Program-made: the position numbers and the translations under genes | Origin: Podospora comata | Lineage: Eukaryota > Ascomycota > Sordariomycetes > Sordariales > Podosporaceae | DNA: 64,000 bases | Assembly (NCBI GenBank): GCA_017354895.1 | Contig: CP071495.1 | Location: 1,161,001-1,225,000 of the forward strand | Direction of reading: 5' to 3' | In this document: positions 21,501 to 33,258 of the stretch, one piece after another | Layout of the letters: each line of letters starts with the position of its first letter | Numbering within the stretch: position 1 is the first letter of the stretch | Notes under the pieces: model-generated | The model's database searches: none | What the model saw: only the letters and a program-made list of their open reading frames with translations | What the model was told of the DNA's origin: nothing

Positions 21501-24500
21501 CTGTGAACTGGAAGAGGCCCGCATTGAAGGGAGGGTGGTGGAGGAAGAAGTGGTAGCCAAGGAGGATGTGGAGCAGCCAGAGCCAGCCCACCCTGTGCGG
21601 CGCAGCGCACGTCATCGGGTTCAAACCAGGCGCAAGCGAGAAGCAGATGCAATGTCTGACTCTGACAGTGAATGAGCTACATTTTTGTAAAATTCCCATA
21701 GAAATTGACCCAATATTAGTCTTGTTGTGGCCAGTGTGAGCATTCAGGGGTAATCTCAACAAGGTTGTGTGGCTGGTGTGGTGGTGGTGGACCAGATCCA
21801 CATGTGGTCCATTTCCTGGTCATCCAACCTATGGGATATTCCAACACAGAGCGCCAGCTCCTGGAGAAGGTGAAGTCCCTGCTCGCATCCTGTATGACAC
21901 TTGTTATCACTCGGAACAATCTCACAGGTGAGAAGTTTGATCTCCGAGTTAGGTGATTTAGTAACTCGCTGACAGATATTGCAGGGACAATCAAGGACCT
22001 CTTGAATAGCACGTTTCACAAACCAGCAAAAATGGCTTTTAAAAAACTCTATAACAAATGGCTACCTTGTGGCTTTGAAAGCAACGGTTATACGTGCTGC
22101 AACGCCCGATTTGCCCATGTTAAGGGTCACCAGGCCTCGAACGGCAAAATATTTCAGAAGGGGCCATATCAGCCAAGCATCACTGACGACCAGTTCGAGG
22201 GGTGGTTTAATGGAATCGGTGCAGAGCTGAAGAAGATGATGGAAGAGCTCCTACGTGCGGGAAGCGAAAAGGACAATGCTTGGGGTAAGCATCTTCAGCG
22301 CTTGGAGCGGTTTTATGACGACAACTCAAAGCTCTCCCACTCGAAAAATGTCAGCCACGGGACTTGTTTTTGCTGCATCAACAATGTTCCAGAGCATGTC
22401 TTGCCTTGCGGGCATATTTTGTGCACCGAGTGTGTTAGCGCCCTTGGTGATCATAAAGAACGGAACATCATGCTCGTCAGATATTGCCCCTTTCGCCGCC
22501 ACACGCATGATTGGGACAGGGATCCAGTTCAGATTAGGTTCAAGCCAGAGGGTGCTGGAATACGCGCTTTGTGTCTAGATGGGCAAGTCTTACATCACAC
22601 CCTCTCATGGCCTTGTTCCATGTACACTCACTGACAATCTCCATTTATCAGAAGCGGTGTACGGGGTCTTGTTGAGTTGATCATGCTGGAGGAACTACAG
22701 AAACTCCTCAACAACATCCCCGTGCAAAACTTTTTGCTCTCAGCTTGCCACCATCAGGCATTGTGAAGCTAACTGTGAACTCTTTAGCACCGGAGGAATC
22801 GTTTCTCTCGGCCTGGGCGTAGAAAATCTTCCTGTGTCAGAGTGCATACGCGATTTCAAGGACCTCTGGGGGAAGGCGTTCACCCCCCGAAGACTGAAAA
22901 AGTTGTGAAGCAGCTGGTACAGGACAAGACCTCTCAAAGAAGGGGTGCAGGGAGTCTTCGGGGAGGACTCTTTACAATTTGGTGACAAACACAGGGGACC
23001 TCGGTCGCATGTCAAAGTTGCGATCAGGGAAGTCTCACAAGCCGATCCTACTAATCAACTACAACGTCACCGGCCCCGAACGCGAGAAGTTTAGGCGTAT
23101 GTGGTATTCGTTCTTTACCTGCTCTTCTCTTCTGGAACATACCCCAGCTAGGTACCTCAGGTAATTAAGGTACTAACTGATCATAGTGAACTACGAAATT
23201 CTGCGTTCGGCAAATCCCAAGAATGAGATAAAGGTCTGGGAAGCGTAAGTCCCCCTTTCACTCAATCTGCACTTATTTCGCACATGATTAATTTATTGAT
23301 CGCCCTGCTCACAACAGTGTGTTGGCAACATCGGCTGTACCTCCCTACTTCAAGCCGTATGTTCAACCTGCTACTGGAAAATCTTTCGTAGATGGAGGTT
23401 TGCATTACAATTGTCCCACTTGGGTTGCTCATCATGAGCATCAGATTCTATGGAAGGATGTCCAATATCAACAGCCCGATGTACTGCTATCTCTCGGAAC
23501 TGGTCTGGGTACCAGTAAGGATGCTGTAACTACCCAGGTCCCCCAGCCAACAAAAAGGGGGTTTCGCAACTTGGTCAACATCATCCTCGGTATATTTCAG
23601 GGCTAACTGAACAGTGAGAAGGCCTGGGACGATTTACTACACGCATGTCGCCATGACCGACAATCCCGAAGACCGGGCACGCCATATCAGACTCAATATT
23701 ATGTTTGATATAAGACCGGGTCTAAACAAGGTTGACCAACTGGATCTGTTGGAGACAACAACTCGTCTAAGTGCCAGAGTGAGCCTCGAACTGAGAGACA
23801 CGGCCGATAGGCTGATTGCAAGCTCATTTTGCCTCGAGAGGGAAGGCCCTGTGATCAAGGGCCGTGTTTGCAAAGGTATGTGTTGGCTGTCCCATTGTTT
23901 CCCATATCACCACACCTTGGAGACACACAACCATCCTGCAGCTCGATTTATGCCGGCGTTTTAGACGAGTGCCATAGACCTCGCATCCCCCCGAAAACAA
24001 GCTTCATGACTGGAAGCTGAAATCATGACAGCTTTGCCATTTTTTTTCTGGACGTTGTGATTTCCAAGTGAAAACCTACTAATATGTCCAAGAAAGGTTT
24101 CATCCGCTGCAGATTCGACCCCGGGAGCGATGATGCCAAATCCCTCAGCACTCTGCTTTTCAGCCGTATCACGCCCGATTTTGAGCCACATTTCTTGCTT
24201 CAGACCGATTACCGCCAGCGTAAAGAGTAAACCAAAAAGATTGCCATCAGACAAGAAATGTGGACCGAGATGTGCAGAAGCGGAAAATTCGAGTCGAGGT
24301 CGAGATTGAAAGAGCCTCCTCCGGCCCTGTTCGCCTCTCCATTGGCCTTCGCGCGCCTACACCAGGCCAAACTTCTCCAAGCTATTTATCCATTAGCGGA
24401 TTTCCCAGACGACTATATGACGAAACTGTCAGAAGATCCATGTCGACTCAACCACATGACAATGACTCTCACTCAATGGTCGGGCGAGCAAATACATCAT

Positions 24501-24544
24501 GGAACTTTTTACCTCTGGCCGACCAGATGACAGCCCCATACTGA
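18538..24544 (+). pseudogene. Decayed zinc finger-GTPase-RING-patatin gene
   Basis: The remains of one large gene run in order. A zinc module sits at 18607-18700 (WTCVQCG...CDDYWDKERPH). A linker follows (RPHEKIDPAVVERLERIF). The GTPase-like domain has a P-loop GEGKST at 19095 and SGDVHLYADP...LLADCEGL at about 19210-19290. A long helical part runs to about 20070. After the transposon come a Cys/His region (KWLPCGFESNGYTCCNARF, 22065), a RING (CFCCIN...LPCGHILCTECV...YCPF, 22362-22500), and a patatin-like phospholipase domain starting AGIRALCLDG (22554) and reaching the Asp motif VDGGLHYNCP at 23390. The far end (KGFIRCRFDPGSD, then SIGLRAPTPG...LSISGFPR) matches the C-terminus of this fungal family. 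Breaks include a lost donor before the P-loop (19042), a stop near 22764 where the lipase nucleophile elbow should be, further stops after 22900, and a shift near 23633. It resembles fungal patatin/NLR-type immune proteins but cannot be functional as it stands. Confidence 0.8.
20072..21820 (+). mobile_element. Fot1/pogo-type DNA transposon remnant, RIP-like mutated
   Basis: The transposase begins MPHDYTEEDVKNAQKDI and continues with a psq-type helix-turn-helix (ASNKHGIPRSTPKHYIDG, LPRNLAHENQ), typical of Fot1/pogo elements of the Tc1-mariner superfamily. Downstream, translated pieces in shifting frames still read IKPKYRYNYDKVSIMEGQGK (usual IKPENRYNMDETGIMEG), GVIFKGK and GWRGTRLWPIRRRKPLSSS. 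A C-terminal tail ends at the TGA at 21673-21675. Many stops fit C-to-T or G-to-A changes of Gln and Trp codons. The stretch of about 20240-21130 is strikingly AT/TA-rich, while the C-terminal third is not. I could not find terminal inverted repeats, so the right limit (between 21676 and 21820) is approximate and the left end seems lost. Confidence 0.75.
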
Positions 24545-25139
24545 TGACCACCCAAAGCACCCCAAGGGATCTGGAAAAAAGGCCTGCACAGGAGACATAT
24601 GATGCCTCTACGCTTGATCGGCCTCGAAGTCGTGCATGAGTGCGTATGAGCCGAGGAGTTGGATATAGGTGTTTTTTTGGCGTTCTCTAAGGTCCAATCG
24701 AGCTATCTGCAAGGTTTAAGGACTATCTTCTATAGAATATTGACTATATCCTGACATATAGCGACTACATCTTTTCAATTGAACTTGGGTATCCAACATG
24801 TCAGGGGGTGATATTGAAGGAGGCTGTTAATCAACAGGCTTGGTATCACGTGATTGCGCGTCAGCCCCTCCAAATTTTCGCGTTTGGCACTTGCGCTTGA
24901 GTGACAGCTTCCAAATTGTCGGGACTGCGACCCCGGTCGACCTGCAACGTCATTCACGCTTGGGTCATTTCCCGCCCCAATTGTGCATTTAGAGTTTCGT
25001 GGGGGCTTGCTGCCATCCGAAATCCTCTTTATTCTCCTTTTCGCCGGACCCCGAGCTTGTGCTTCTCTGCAGCTGCGAGACCACTGCACTGGCAGTTCGC
25101 CACGTCTGGCGTCTAGCGTCTAGCGCGTTCGAACTCAAC
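24545..25139. other. Gene-free stretch, promoter of the HIRAN-SNF2-RING gene
   Basis: This is 595 bp between the end of the pseudogene and ATG 25140. The last 100 bp are pyrimidine-rich leader. No gene is supported. Confidence 0.5.
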
Positions 25140-28116
25140 ATGCCGCCTCGCAAACGTGCCTCCGACGACAGCGGGTGGACGCCCCCCGCCAAAGCCCTGC
25201 GTCTCACGTTTTCGCAGCCCTCACCTCCTTCGCAACCGTCCACTTCTTCACAGCCGTCAACTTCTTTGCAGTCGCCAAGCTATTCGCAGCCCACAGCCGC
25301 CGAGCGAGAGGCATTTCAGAATCCTCCCCTGAGTCCTCCCGAGCAAGCTGAGCTTATCGCCCTTACTCAGACTGACGATGAGCCGCTCACTCAGACTGAC
25401 AATGAACAGCTGGAGCTCTACGGTGGCTTTGGTAGGTGCACTCTGCCCCATCAGTATAAAAGGCCTACTAACACGCTTCCGCCAGCTTCAAAAATTGTCG
25501 GTGTGAGATACTACAATGGTGTCGTGACGATTGGCGAGGTCGTTGTTTCCAAGCGAGAGCCCTCCAACCAGTACGACGAAAATGCCATTCGCATCGACAA
25601 TGTGTTTGGCAGGCAAGTCGGTCACATTCCCCGCAATGTCGCGTCCAAGCTTGCTCCATACATGGTACGTCTTCCCGGGCCCACGAGCTTTTCGATATCC
25701 CCTAACAAACTGTAGGACGCTGGAGACATTGACATTGAGGTTGTCGTCAGCGGGCCTAAAGAATACTATGAATGCCCAGTCCAGATCAACATCTACGGGA
25801 CGAGTCACCCCGCGCGTCGCCTTGCTTTGGAGGACCGTCTCAAGAAAGACAGGCTGCTCAAGGCCGCCCAGTTGAAGACTACCCGGAAGCAGAATGAGCT
25901 ACAGCGTCAGGCTGCCGAGAATGAGCTGCGCCGTCAATATGCAGAGAATGAACGGCGTCCATCTATGGGTTTGAAGAGCGACAGGTCTGCCGTGGGATTG
26001 CCCGTTCCGGCTCCGGCTCCGGCGTCGGAAACCACTCTAGAGGACCTCACCAAGGCCAGTCAGTCCGTGAATGTTCGGCCAACTGGTGGAGGTTTTGTCC
26101 AGACGCTGGCCTTAAGCGAGGAGCAGCTCTCACAAATGCCCCTAGCTGAGCAACCCAAGTCCATCAAGGCCAAATTGCTGCCATATCAGCTCCAAGGTCT
26201 TGCTTGGCTGACCGCGAAGGAAAACCCAATCTTCCCGCAACCTGGCTCCCCAGACTCGGTACAGCTTTGGAAACGCGATGCCAAGGGTAACTACAACAAT
26301 CTTGGCACCAATATCACCGTTGCAACGCCCCCTTCTCTTCTGTCAGGAGGAATCCTGGCCGATGATATGGGTTTAGGCAAGACTCTGCAAATCATCAGTC
26401 TGATCATGACTGGAGGGCCCGGAACCACGCTTATTGTGGCGCCTGTGAGCGTAATAAGCAACTGGGAGCAACAGATTCAGCGCCATGTCCACGAGAAGGA
26501 CACCCCCAAGGTTCTTATCCATCACGGCACGACCAGGCAGACCACTGCCAAGGCATTAAAGGAGTACGGTGTTGTCATTACAAGCTATGGTACCTTGGCT
26601 AGCGAGGCTTCTGGCAAAGGACCGCTTTCTCAGATTGAGTGGCGCCGGATTGTTCTCGATGAAGGTCACACCATTCGCAACGCCAAGACCAAGGCTGCTT
26701 TGGCCGCTTGCCAGCTCAAGGCGCAGTCACGATGGGTTTTGACGGGAACCCCCATGTATGTTATTTGATGCTGTGCCCATTCTCGAGCTGTTGCTAACTA
26801 TTTCCAGCATCAACAACATCCGAGATCTGCACTCTCTGCTTAGATTCCTCCGCATCACTGGTGGTATCGAGCAACCAGAAGTGTTCAACATGGTGATTGG
26901 TAGACCTCTAGCGCTTAAGCAGCGTCGCGCCGTGTCTCTTCTTCAGCACCTTATGAACGATCTTTGTCTCCGTCGTGTCAAGGACATGAAGTTTGTGGAC
27001 CTCAAGCTTCCGGCCAAGACCGAGTACATCCACCGTATCACCTTCTGGGAGGATGAGAAGAAGAAATATGACGCTTTGCTTTCTGAAGCGCAGGGCGCGC
27101 TGAGGGATTTCCAGAGCCGCAAGAAAGGGCCTGGTGCCGAGAAGAATAGATTCCAGAGTGTGCTTGAGAGACTTTTGCGTCTTCGCCAAACGTGTGTGTT
27201 CTCGTCTGTTTGTATTGTGACTTTCGCACTAACATGCCACAGCTGCAATCACTGGACACTGTGCAAGGATCGCATCACCGACCTTCTTCAGCTCCTCGAA
27301 GACAACGATGTCGTGCCACTCAACGCCAAGAACTGCGCCCTTTTGCAGCAGGCCCTCCAATTGTTCATAGAAAGCCAAGAGGAGTGTCCTGTTTGCTTCG
27401 AGGCCATGAAGAGCCCGGTCATCACTCACTGCAAGCATGCTTTCTGTCGGCCTTGCATTTCCAAGGTGATTGAAATCCAGGGCAAGTGCCCTATGTGTCG
27501 GGCTAGCCTGTCCGAAGACAACTTAGTTGAGCCCGCACCTGAAAAGGGCATCGAAGAAATGGAGGTGGACAACCTCGACCGTGAGACCAAGAGCTCCAAA
27601 ACCGAAGCCTTGCTCAAGATTTTGCAAGCTACCCTGAAGAAGGAGGGGTCAAAAGTCATCATCTTCAGCCAGTGGACCTCCTTCCTCAATGTCATCCAGC
27701 GTCAGCTTGACGAGGCTGGGTACACCTACACTCGTATTGACGGCAGCATGAACGCCACCAAACGTGACGTGGCTATCAAGGCTCTTGACGAGGACCCCAA
27801 CACAAGGATCATGCTGGCTAGTTTGGCGGTTTGCAGTGTGGGATTGAACTTGGTGTCTGCTGATACTGTCGTTTTGGCAGATAGCTGGTGGGCGCCTGCG
27901 ATTGAGGATCAGGCGGTGGATCGTGTGCATCGGTTGGGGCAGACGCGGGAGACGACGGTGTGGAGGTTGGTGATGGAGGGGACGGTGGAAGAGAGGGTGC
28001 TGGACATCCAGGCGGAGAAGAGGGAGTTGGTGGGGAAAGCGTTCCAGGAAAGCGAGAAGAAGGGGGAGAAGAGGAAGGAGACGAGGATGGCGGACGTGAT
28101 GAAGTTGCTTTCTTGA
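25140..28116 (+). CDS. HIRAN-SNF2 ATPase-RING protein (HLTF/Rad5-type)
   Basis: This is a five-exon gene of 922 residues. Introns are 25432-25485, 25665-25715, 26756-26807 and 27192-27242 (51-54 bp each, all with CTAAC-like branch sites). Order: an S/Q/P-rich N-terminus; a HIRAN domain (about 98-185, GVRYYNGVVTIGEVV...QVGHIP) that in HLTF binds 3' ends of single-stranded DNA; a SNF2 ATPase with motif I GGILADDMGLGKTLQ (about 367) and DEGH (about 473); a RING inserted between the helicase lobes (CPVCFEAMKSP...CKHAFCRPC...CPMCRA, about 679-720); and a helicase C-lobe ending QAVDRVHRLGQTRETTVW. Family members remodel stalled replication forks and act as ubiquitin ligases for PCNA in the nucleus. 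The length is shorter than classical Rad5, so an HLTF-like paralogue is likelier. Intron 1 is a multiple of three and stop-free. Confidence 0.93.
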
Positions 28117-28899
28117 GGGGTGAGGGGATTTGGTGTTTGTTATGAGGTGCTAGTATTACTAGATACCTGTGCGGGGATATTATGGTTTGTTAATGGGGGT
28201 ATGTTGGGCAAGATATCCTGTGTGTTTTATGGGTGGTATTTATGGCCGGCGGGTCATTTGCTAGAGGTTAATGCGGGTAGAAGGATACTGGGTGGTGTGT
28301 ATAGTTGGTTGTAGTGTTTGCCAAGATTTAGCTTTCTGTTTAGCTGGTAGGCATGTAATTTTTTCTTTCCCGGTACATAACTTATCTCTGCCATAGCTTT
28401 GTAGCTACTATTGCCTGTTAGCTTGACAGAGCATTGTGTGTTATACAACTCATTATTCTTCAACTTGCAATGTTGTATGTGTATGGTGAGAGGAAGGCTA
28501 TGAGGTCACACTGTTGGACAAGACTGGCGGGTTGATAAAGACTGGTCAACTATCGTAGTTCTTTCTTTCATGACACCAGTGTTTACATATCTTGGACACG
28601 AAGAAACATCATGCATGTCATAGCAGTCATTTCTTTTCCTTGTTCTTTTCCTAAAATCTATCTGCCAGACCTATCCGAACCTGGTCCTGTCCGTCATAAA
28701 ACCCGTCCCAAAAGCAAATGTACAACTGAAGATAAGTATGTTTGAGGAAGTGAAAGCCAACCCGCCCCATCCCATCCCTCCCAATGATCAAAGTAAACAC
28801 CGACGACAAAAAATTCCCTAAGAGTGTCTAAGGAGTGTGAGAATAGAAGTGAAAGATAAAAGTTAAACACCTGACGACGAGTCCAAAAAGCCCACCCAC
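28117..28899. other. Gene-free stretch between convergent genes
   Basis: This is 783 bp of 3' flank shared by the HIRAN-SNF2-RING gene (plus) and the LPMO gene (minus). It is T/G-rich at first and A-rich near 28800-28880. No gene is supported. Confidence 0.5.
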
Positions 28900-30351
28900 C
28901 TAGTCCCTCCCCGCCCTCCTCCTATAGTTCTTACTCTTCTTACACCCCTTCTTTCCCCCTCCAGTCGTCACCGGAGCCGCAGCCTCAGTAGTAGTCGCAG
29001 GCCTAGTAACAAGCGTAGTAGGAACAGGTGTCACAACCACCGCTTCTCTCGTCGTGGTAGGAGCAGGGACATTCTCTTCTTCTTCTTCTTCTTCCTCCTC
29101 ACCCTCACCCTCACCATTCCCACCCTCATAACCCCCATCACCCCCCTCAACCGGCTCCGGCTCAGGGACCACAACCCCCGGCTCCTCCACCCCCGGACTA
29201 ACCCCCACCCCGGGAATCCTCCCCGGCACGGGCGCCGAACTCTCACTCTCACTCCCCACCTTCTGCCCCTTATTCCTCGGCCCCTTCCAGTCTCCACTCC
29301 GGCAACTATCCACAATCTTGTCACACTTCTTCTCCTGCCAGACTTTACACCCCCTCGAGCCGCTCGGCGGCGCAGAAGTATAACATTTATCCAACTGCGC
29401 CCAGCAGTCATCGCTCGCCTTCCAGCACTCATTCTCGTTGCTATAATCCGGCACTTCCTTTGCGCACCAGTTCGCGTTCTTAAGAATACAACCCGCTGGG
29501 ATCACACCGTCGGTTTGCTTAGCGTTTGTGCTGGGGCCAGGACCAGATGGACGGAAAATAGCAGGCCCGACAACTTTGTAAGGTTTGGTATCGGGGTTGG
29601 ATTCATAAACATTGTATGTAACTCCCGGATCGGAGTACTTGACATGGCCGGGGATGGAGACTGATTTATCCGAGGGAATGGACACCGTTCCCGTGGTGGA
29701 CCCCGACACAAACAACTGGGCGCAGTTGACAAAGAATTGGGGTCCTGAGCCAGAGATGTCGTGGATGGCGAGGATTTCTGAGCGGGCGAGGTAGTAACCT
29801 GTTGGCAAGCCGGAGGGGAGGGAGAAGGAGAGAAGGCCCTTGTCCGCGATGAGCTTCTTTGCTGACCATTGCTTGCGAGAGGAGTCATAGCCGTCGGAGT
29901 AGATCTTGAACCAGCCGCCACCGGCAGGGTTTGTGGTGGCTATGTTGGAGACTTGCTTGAGGTAGATTGCTACTGAGCCAATGTGGGAGGGGTCGATGGG
30001 GCCGGCGCCTTTGGTGGGCTCGTCGGCCCATTCGCGGAAGGCAAAGGTGAGGGTTGAGCCCGCGGGTGCTGGGCAGGTGAAGGCCACCGGGGTGGCGCCT
30101 TCGAGGCCTGGGGGGAGGGTTAGATACTCGGGAAGTAGAAGGACAAAGGGTGGAGACATACCGCAGGCCATGTTGGCGTTGTTGATGCCTTCAATGGGAA
30201 AGGTGGCGCGGTCGGGGTTCTTGGACATGCGGATGCAAGTGCCATCACCTTGGTTGACGCCGTTGACGAAGACGGTGGTGAGGACTGTGTGAGCTGTTGC
30301 CAGGGAGGCAAAGGTGGTAGCCAGACTGGCTATGAAGAGGTTGGACCGCAT
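28900..30351 (-). CDS. Secreted AA9 lytic polysaccharide monooxygenase with C-terminal Cys-rich and acidic extension
   Basis: This is a two-exon gene of 465 residues. The intron is 30161-30108 (GTATGT...CTAACCC...CCAG, 54 bp, stop-free and in frame). A signal peptide (residues 1-20, cleaved after SLATA) leaves His21 as the mature N-terminus, the first half of the copper histidine brace. The second brace His is in IDPSHIGSVAIYL. Other AA9 marks are ACGLEGATPVAFTCPAPAGS, TLTFAFREW and ILAIHDISGSGPQFFVNCAQ. The axial position, normally Tyr in QFY, is Phe here. AA9 enzymes oxidatively cleave cellulose or related glucans outside the cell. After the catalytic domain comes a Cys/Trp-rich module (WCAKEV...ECWKASDDCWAQLDKCY...CKVWQEKKCDKI), then a Gly/Glu-rich linker with a run of Glu, a Thr-rich part and a basic end. 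No cellulose-binding CBM1 is seen. Confidence 0.92.
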   Translation of the reverse strand: MRSNLFIASLATTFASLATAHTVLTTVFVNGVNQGDGTCIRMSKNPDRATFPIEGINNANMACGMSPPFVLLLPEYLTLPPGLEGATPVAFTCPAPAGSTLTFAFREWADEPTKGAGPIDPSHIGSVAIYLKQVSNIATTNPAGGGWFKIYSDGYDSSRKQWSAKKLIADKGLLSFSLPSGLPTGYYLARSEILAIHDISGSGPQFFVNCAQLFVSGSTTGTVSIPSDKSVSIPGHVKYSDPGVTYNVYESNPDTKPYKVVGPAIFRPSGPGPSTNAKQTDGVIPAGCILKNANWCAKEVPDYSNENECWKASDDCWAQLDKCYTSAPPSGSRGCKVWQEKKCDKIVDSCRSGDWKGPRNKGQKVGSESESSAPVPGRIPGVGVSPGVEEPGVVVPEPEPVEGGDGGYEGGNGEGEGEEEEEEEEENVPAPTTTREAVVVTPVPTTLVTRPATTTEAAAPVTTGGGKKGCKKSKNYRRRAGRD

Positions 30352-33258
30352 CTTGGTGGGTGGCTCTGTGAGGATGTGATATTCTGTAGGCCAGCTGCCG
30401 AGGTTGCAAGTCGAGTCGAAGTGACTGGCGCTGAGAAGGTCGAGGCGTCAAGAGGATGATCAACAATCCAGGCTATTGTCTCTGTCGAAGAGACTGTGAA
30501 AGAATAAGGAGAAACAAGAACCAAAAAGGAACGGCTGGCTCTTGATGCTCCAAACTGAAGCGAAGCGAAGGAATGACCAAAGATATACTTTTGTCAAAGC
30601 ACGAGTAGAACTCCCAGAGTCGAAAAGAATGAATGACAGCCTGGTGTCAAAGAGGGAAAAGAGTCTCAGGACTGACTGAGGGACAAGAGGGGAAGCAAGC
30701 ACCCGACCTGCTGGGACCAACTATGGTCTTATACAACAAGATGCACACGCAGTATGACAAACAAACAGCCGAGGAGAACCAATGCAACAATAATAGGGGG
30801 TGCAACGAACGAAGGGATCCCTACCACGAGAGCAAGGGACTGGAAAATTTACCTCACGTTCCTGTGCATCCATACTGTGTGCATGCAGGTACCGAGATCC
30901 TCCCTGCCACTTACATGTAAATCCTCCCGGCGTAGCCATCCAAGAGCACCGGTCCGGAGGTAGGGTCGGGATGTTTCTCCAGGGTCATCCATCCAACACA
31001 ACGTACAGTCAGAAAAAGAATCCAGCCGTAAAGGACTCGGTTTGTTTGTCGTGAGCAAACAACCCCTTATGATTGGCGCCCACCTCCTGGACCACCTCGG
31101 CACCTCCCAACGCCACTGTTTGAACCTGAGCCATCCGCCTGCATATCACAAAAGGGGGACTAACAATCGCGGGGTGGAAGCAGCGGGAGTCCGTTTGCTT
31201 GGTTGTGCGACGTCATCCCGTCATTCCCAATGGATCGACTCTCCTCTTTTTTTTTGGTTACCCCTGGATTTTGGCTGCCGTTGAAACACGCCGCCAAATG
31301 CAGGGGTAGCAGAGAGGTTTTTGTTTTCCTCCGAAGTTGGTGCGGGAACATGCAGATCAGTAGATCGTCCGTCCCTCCACTCCGGTGGTCCAGGTCCGTG
31401 GATTCCAAGACATTGGTGTTTCGTAACTTCTCAGCTGGGAGAGAGCGGTGATGCGGCTCTGGTGGTGATGGTTTTGCGCTTCGAGAAGTTGCATCGGCGG
31501 CAATCTTAGTAGGTTTTTAGCGGCGAGCGGCAATGGGGGAAGCTCGCCCAATCGTGGGTTAACCGCCGTGGTGGGTTCCCCTCTATTTTTGACGACGACC
31601 AGAACCCAGGCTAATAAATATCAGATTGCGAATGGTCGTTCAACTGATGATGACGAGAGCGAGATTACATCTATTTGACGGGCACAGCAGTTGTTAGCTT
31701 TTTACTGTCAGAAATGACACATACAGCAGCTACTGCTGGTGAATCGGCCTTCAGTCTCCGATGTCCGAGGTGCAGGTGAAGGGACTCGCGGAAAATGCTC
31801 CAAAAATGTGACACGACACGGCACTTATTTCCAGGCGCATTTTTCACAGGAGGTGATGTGAAAAGTTCCTCGAGAGCTGAGATGAGGAGGTGTGAAACGT
31901 AACAGTGCGGACGACGATTTGGTCGAGGCTGAAAGACTTGGTCTGATGAGCGGCGGCAGTAGCCGCAAGGAATGGGTATATCTACTGTCTTGGCGGTTGA
32001 TCTTGAAGAAGTGAGGTCTAATAGAAGCCGCTGTCAATAAAGTTGATGGCTGGAAGGAATACTAGGTACTGACCACTGGAAATGAGCAGGCTGGGTTGCT
32101 CCCTCGTGCCTGCCCCCGAAGCAAGCCCTCCTTTGACCCCATTCATTCAATCTCCCTCCATAAACTCGCACATCACTCAACTACCGCAACTCATGCAGCC
32201 AGCCTCCGACTCCAAAGCAGTGTAATCCATCACCATCTCAAACCCCTCATTCCACCATCTCCATCTCTTCCGCGTCCGATCCACAACCTCGATAGCCTCG
32301 CTTACACAGCACAAGTGTTTCCCCGGACGGAGCAACATACCTGCATCTGACACCAATATTGATCTCTCTTCAACTGCCGATCCTTCAGTGATTACAGTAG
32401 CCTCCCGTCAAAAGCACCCACCCGAACTCATTCACACATGGCTCACTCACTTGCGCACTCACCCATGGCTCACCCACTTACGCACTCATCCATGAACAAG
32501 ACTTCTAATCCTCACTAAGCCACCGACATACGGCCGTGCGACCCTTTTCTGTTCCTCTGCCCAATCTTTCCTGCGATGTCTTAAGCCTACCTGCCTACCT
32601 TCCTTGATGTTGTCAGATCATGCCTAGCAGCCCAACCCGTCCCGAGTCCGAAAAGACAAATCCAGACCTTTTACTTCTCTCATCATACCTACCTACCTAC
32701 CCTACCAAACTTATAACTCGGATGCTCGGCACTGCCCAACCATGACGATACCGACAAAACCCCAAGGGTGAACGTTAGTCATTCATCTCGATCACCAACA
32801 GGATTGGACAGCGGATCTGAGAGAGCAGAAGAAGGAAAACAAAAACAAAACAAGGCAATGCATTGCACAAGAAGCAAGCGCCTAACCATCTATATAAAAC
32901 CCAAATATACCCATGAGATATTATTCCTTTCATCCTGGGATTTTCCCGGTGATTCATAACGATAGTCATAATCAGCCCTCTTTTCATGTCTACCTCATGT
33001 AGCATACCCCTATCAAAGGTGGAATGCTCAGAGAAGATCCCCAAAACCCAGACTCAAACCCATCAGTTCCCTATACCCAAAGAAATTGCAAAAGAAAAAG
33101 GATCGTCAGAAAAGTCGTTATCGAAGTCAAAAAGGTACCCTCAATGGCGAAGAAAGAGGTGTAATGGCGAAGAAGTAGATGCGGCGGTGAAGCAAGAGGT
33201 GCGACGACATACTGAAGGGTTGAGTGTCGAGAGCTCTCTTCGGAGAGCCAGGCGCTGA
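30352..33258. other. Gene-free stretch upstream of the LPMO gene
   Basis: This is 2.9 kb between the LPMO start and the 3' end of the zinc-finger gene. Open frames are short, overlap on both strands and have no domain character. CTAC tetranucleotide runs occur near 32590-32600 and 32690-32702. It likely holds the LPMO promoter; I recognise no defined site. Confidence 0.5.
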
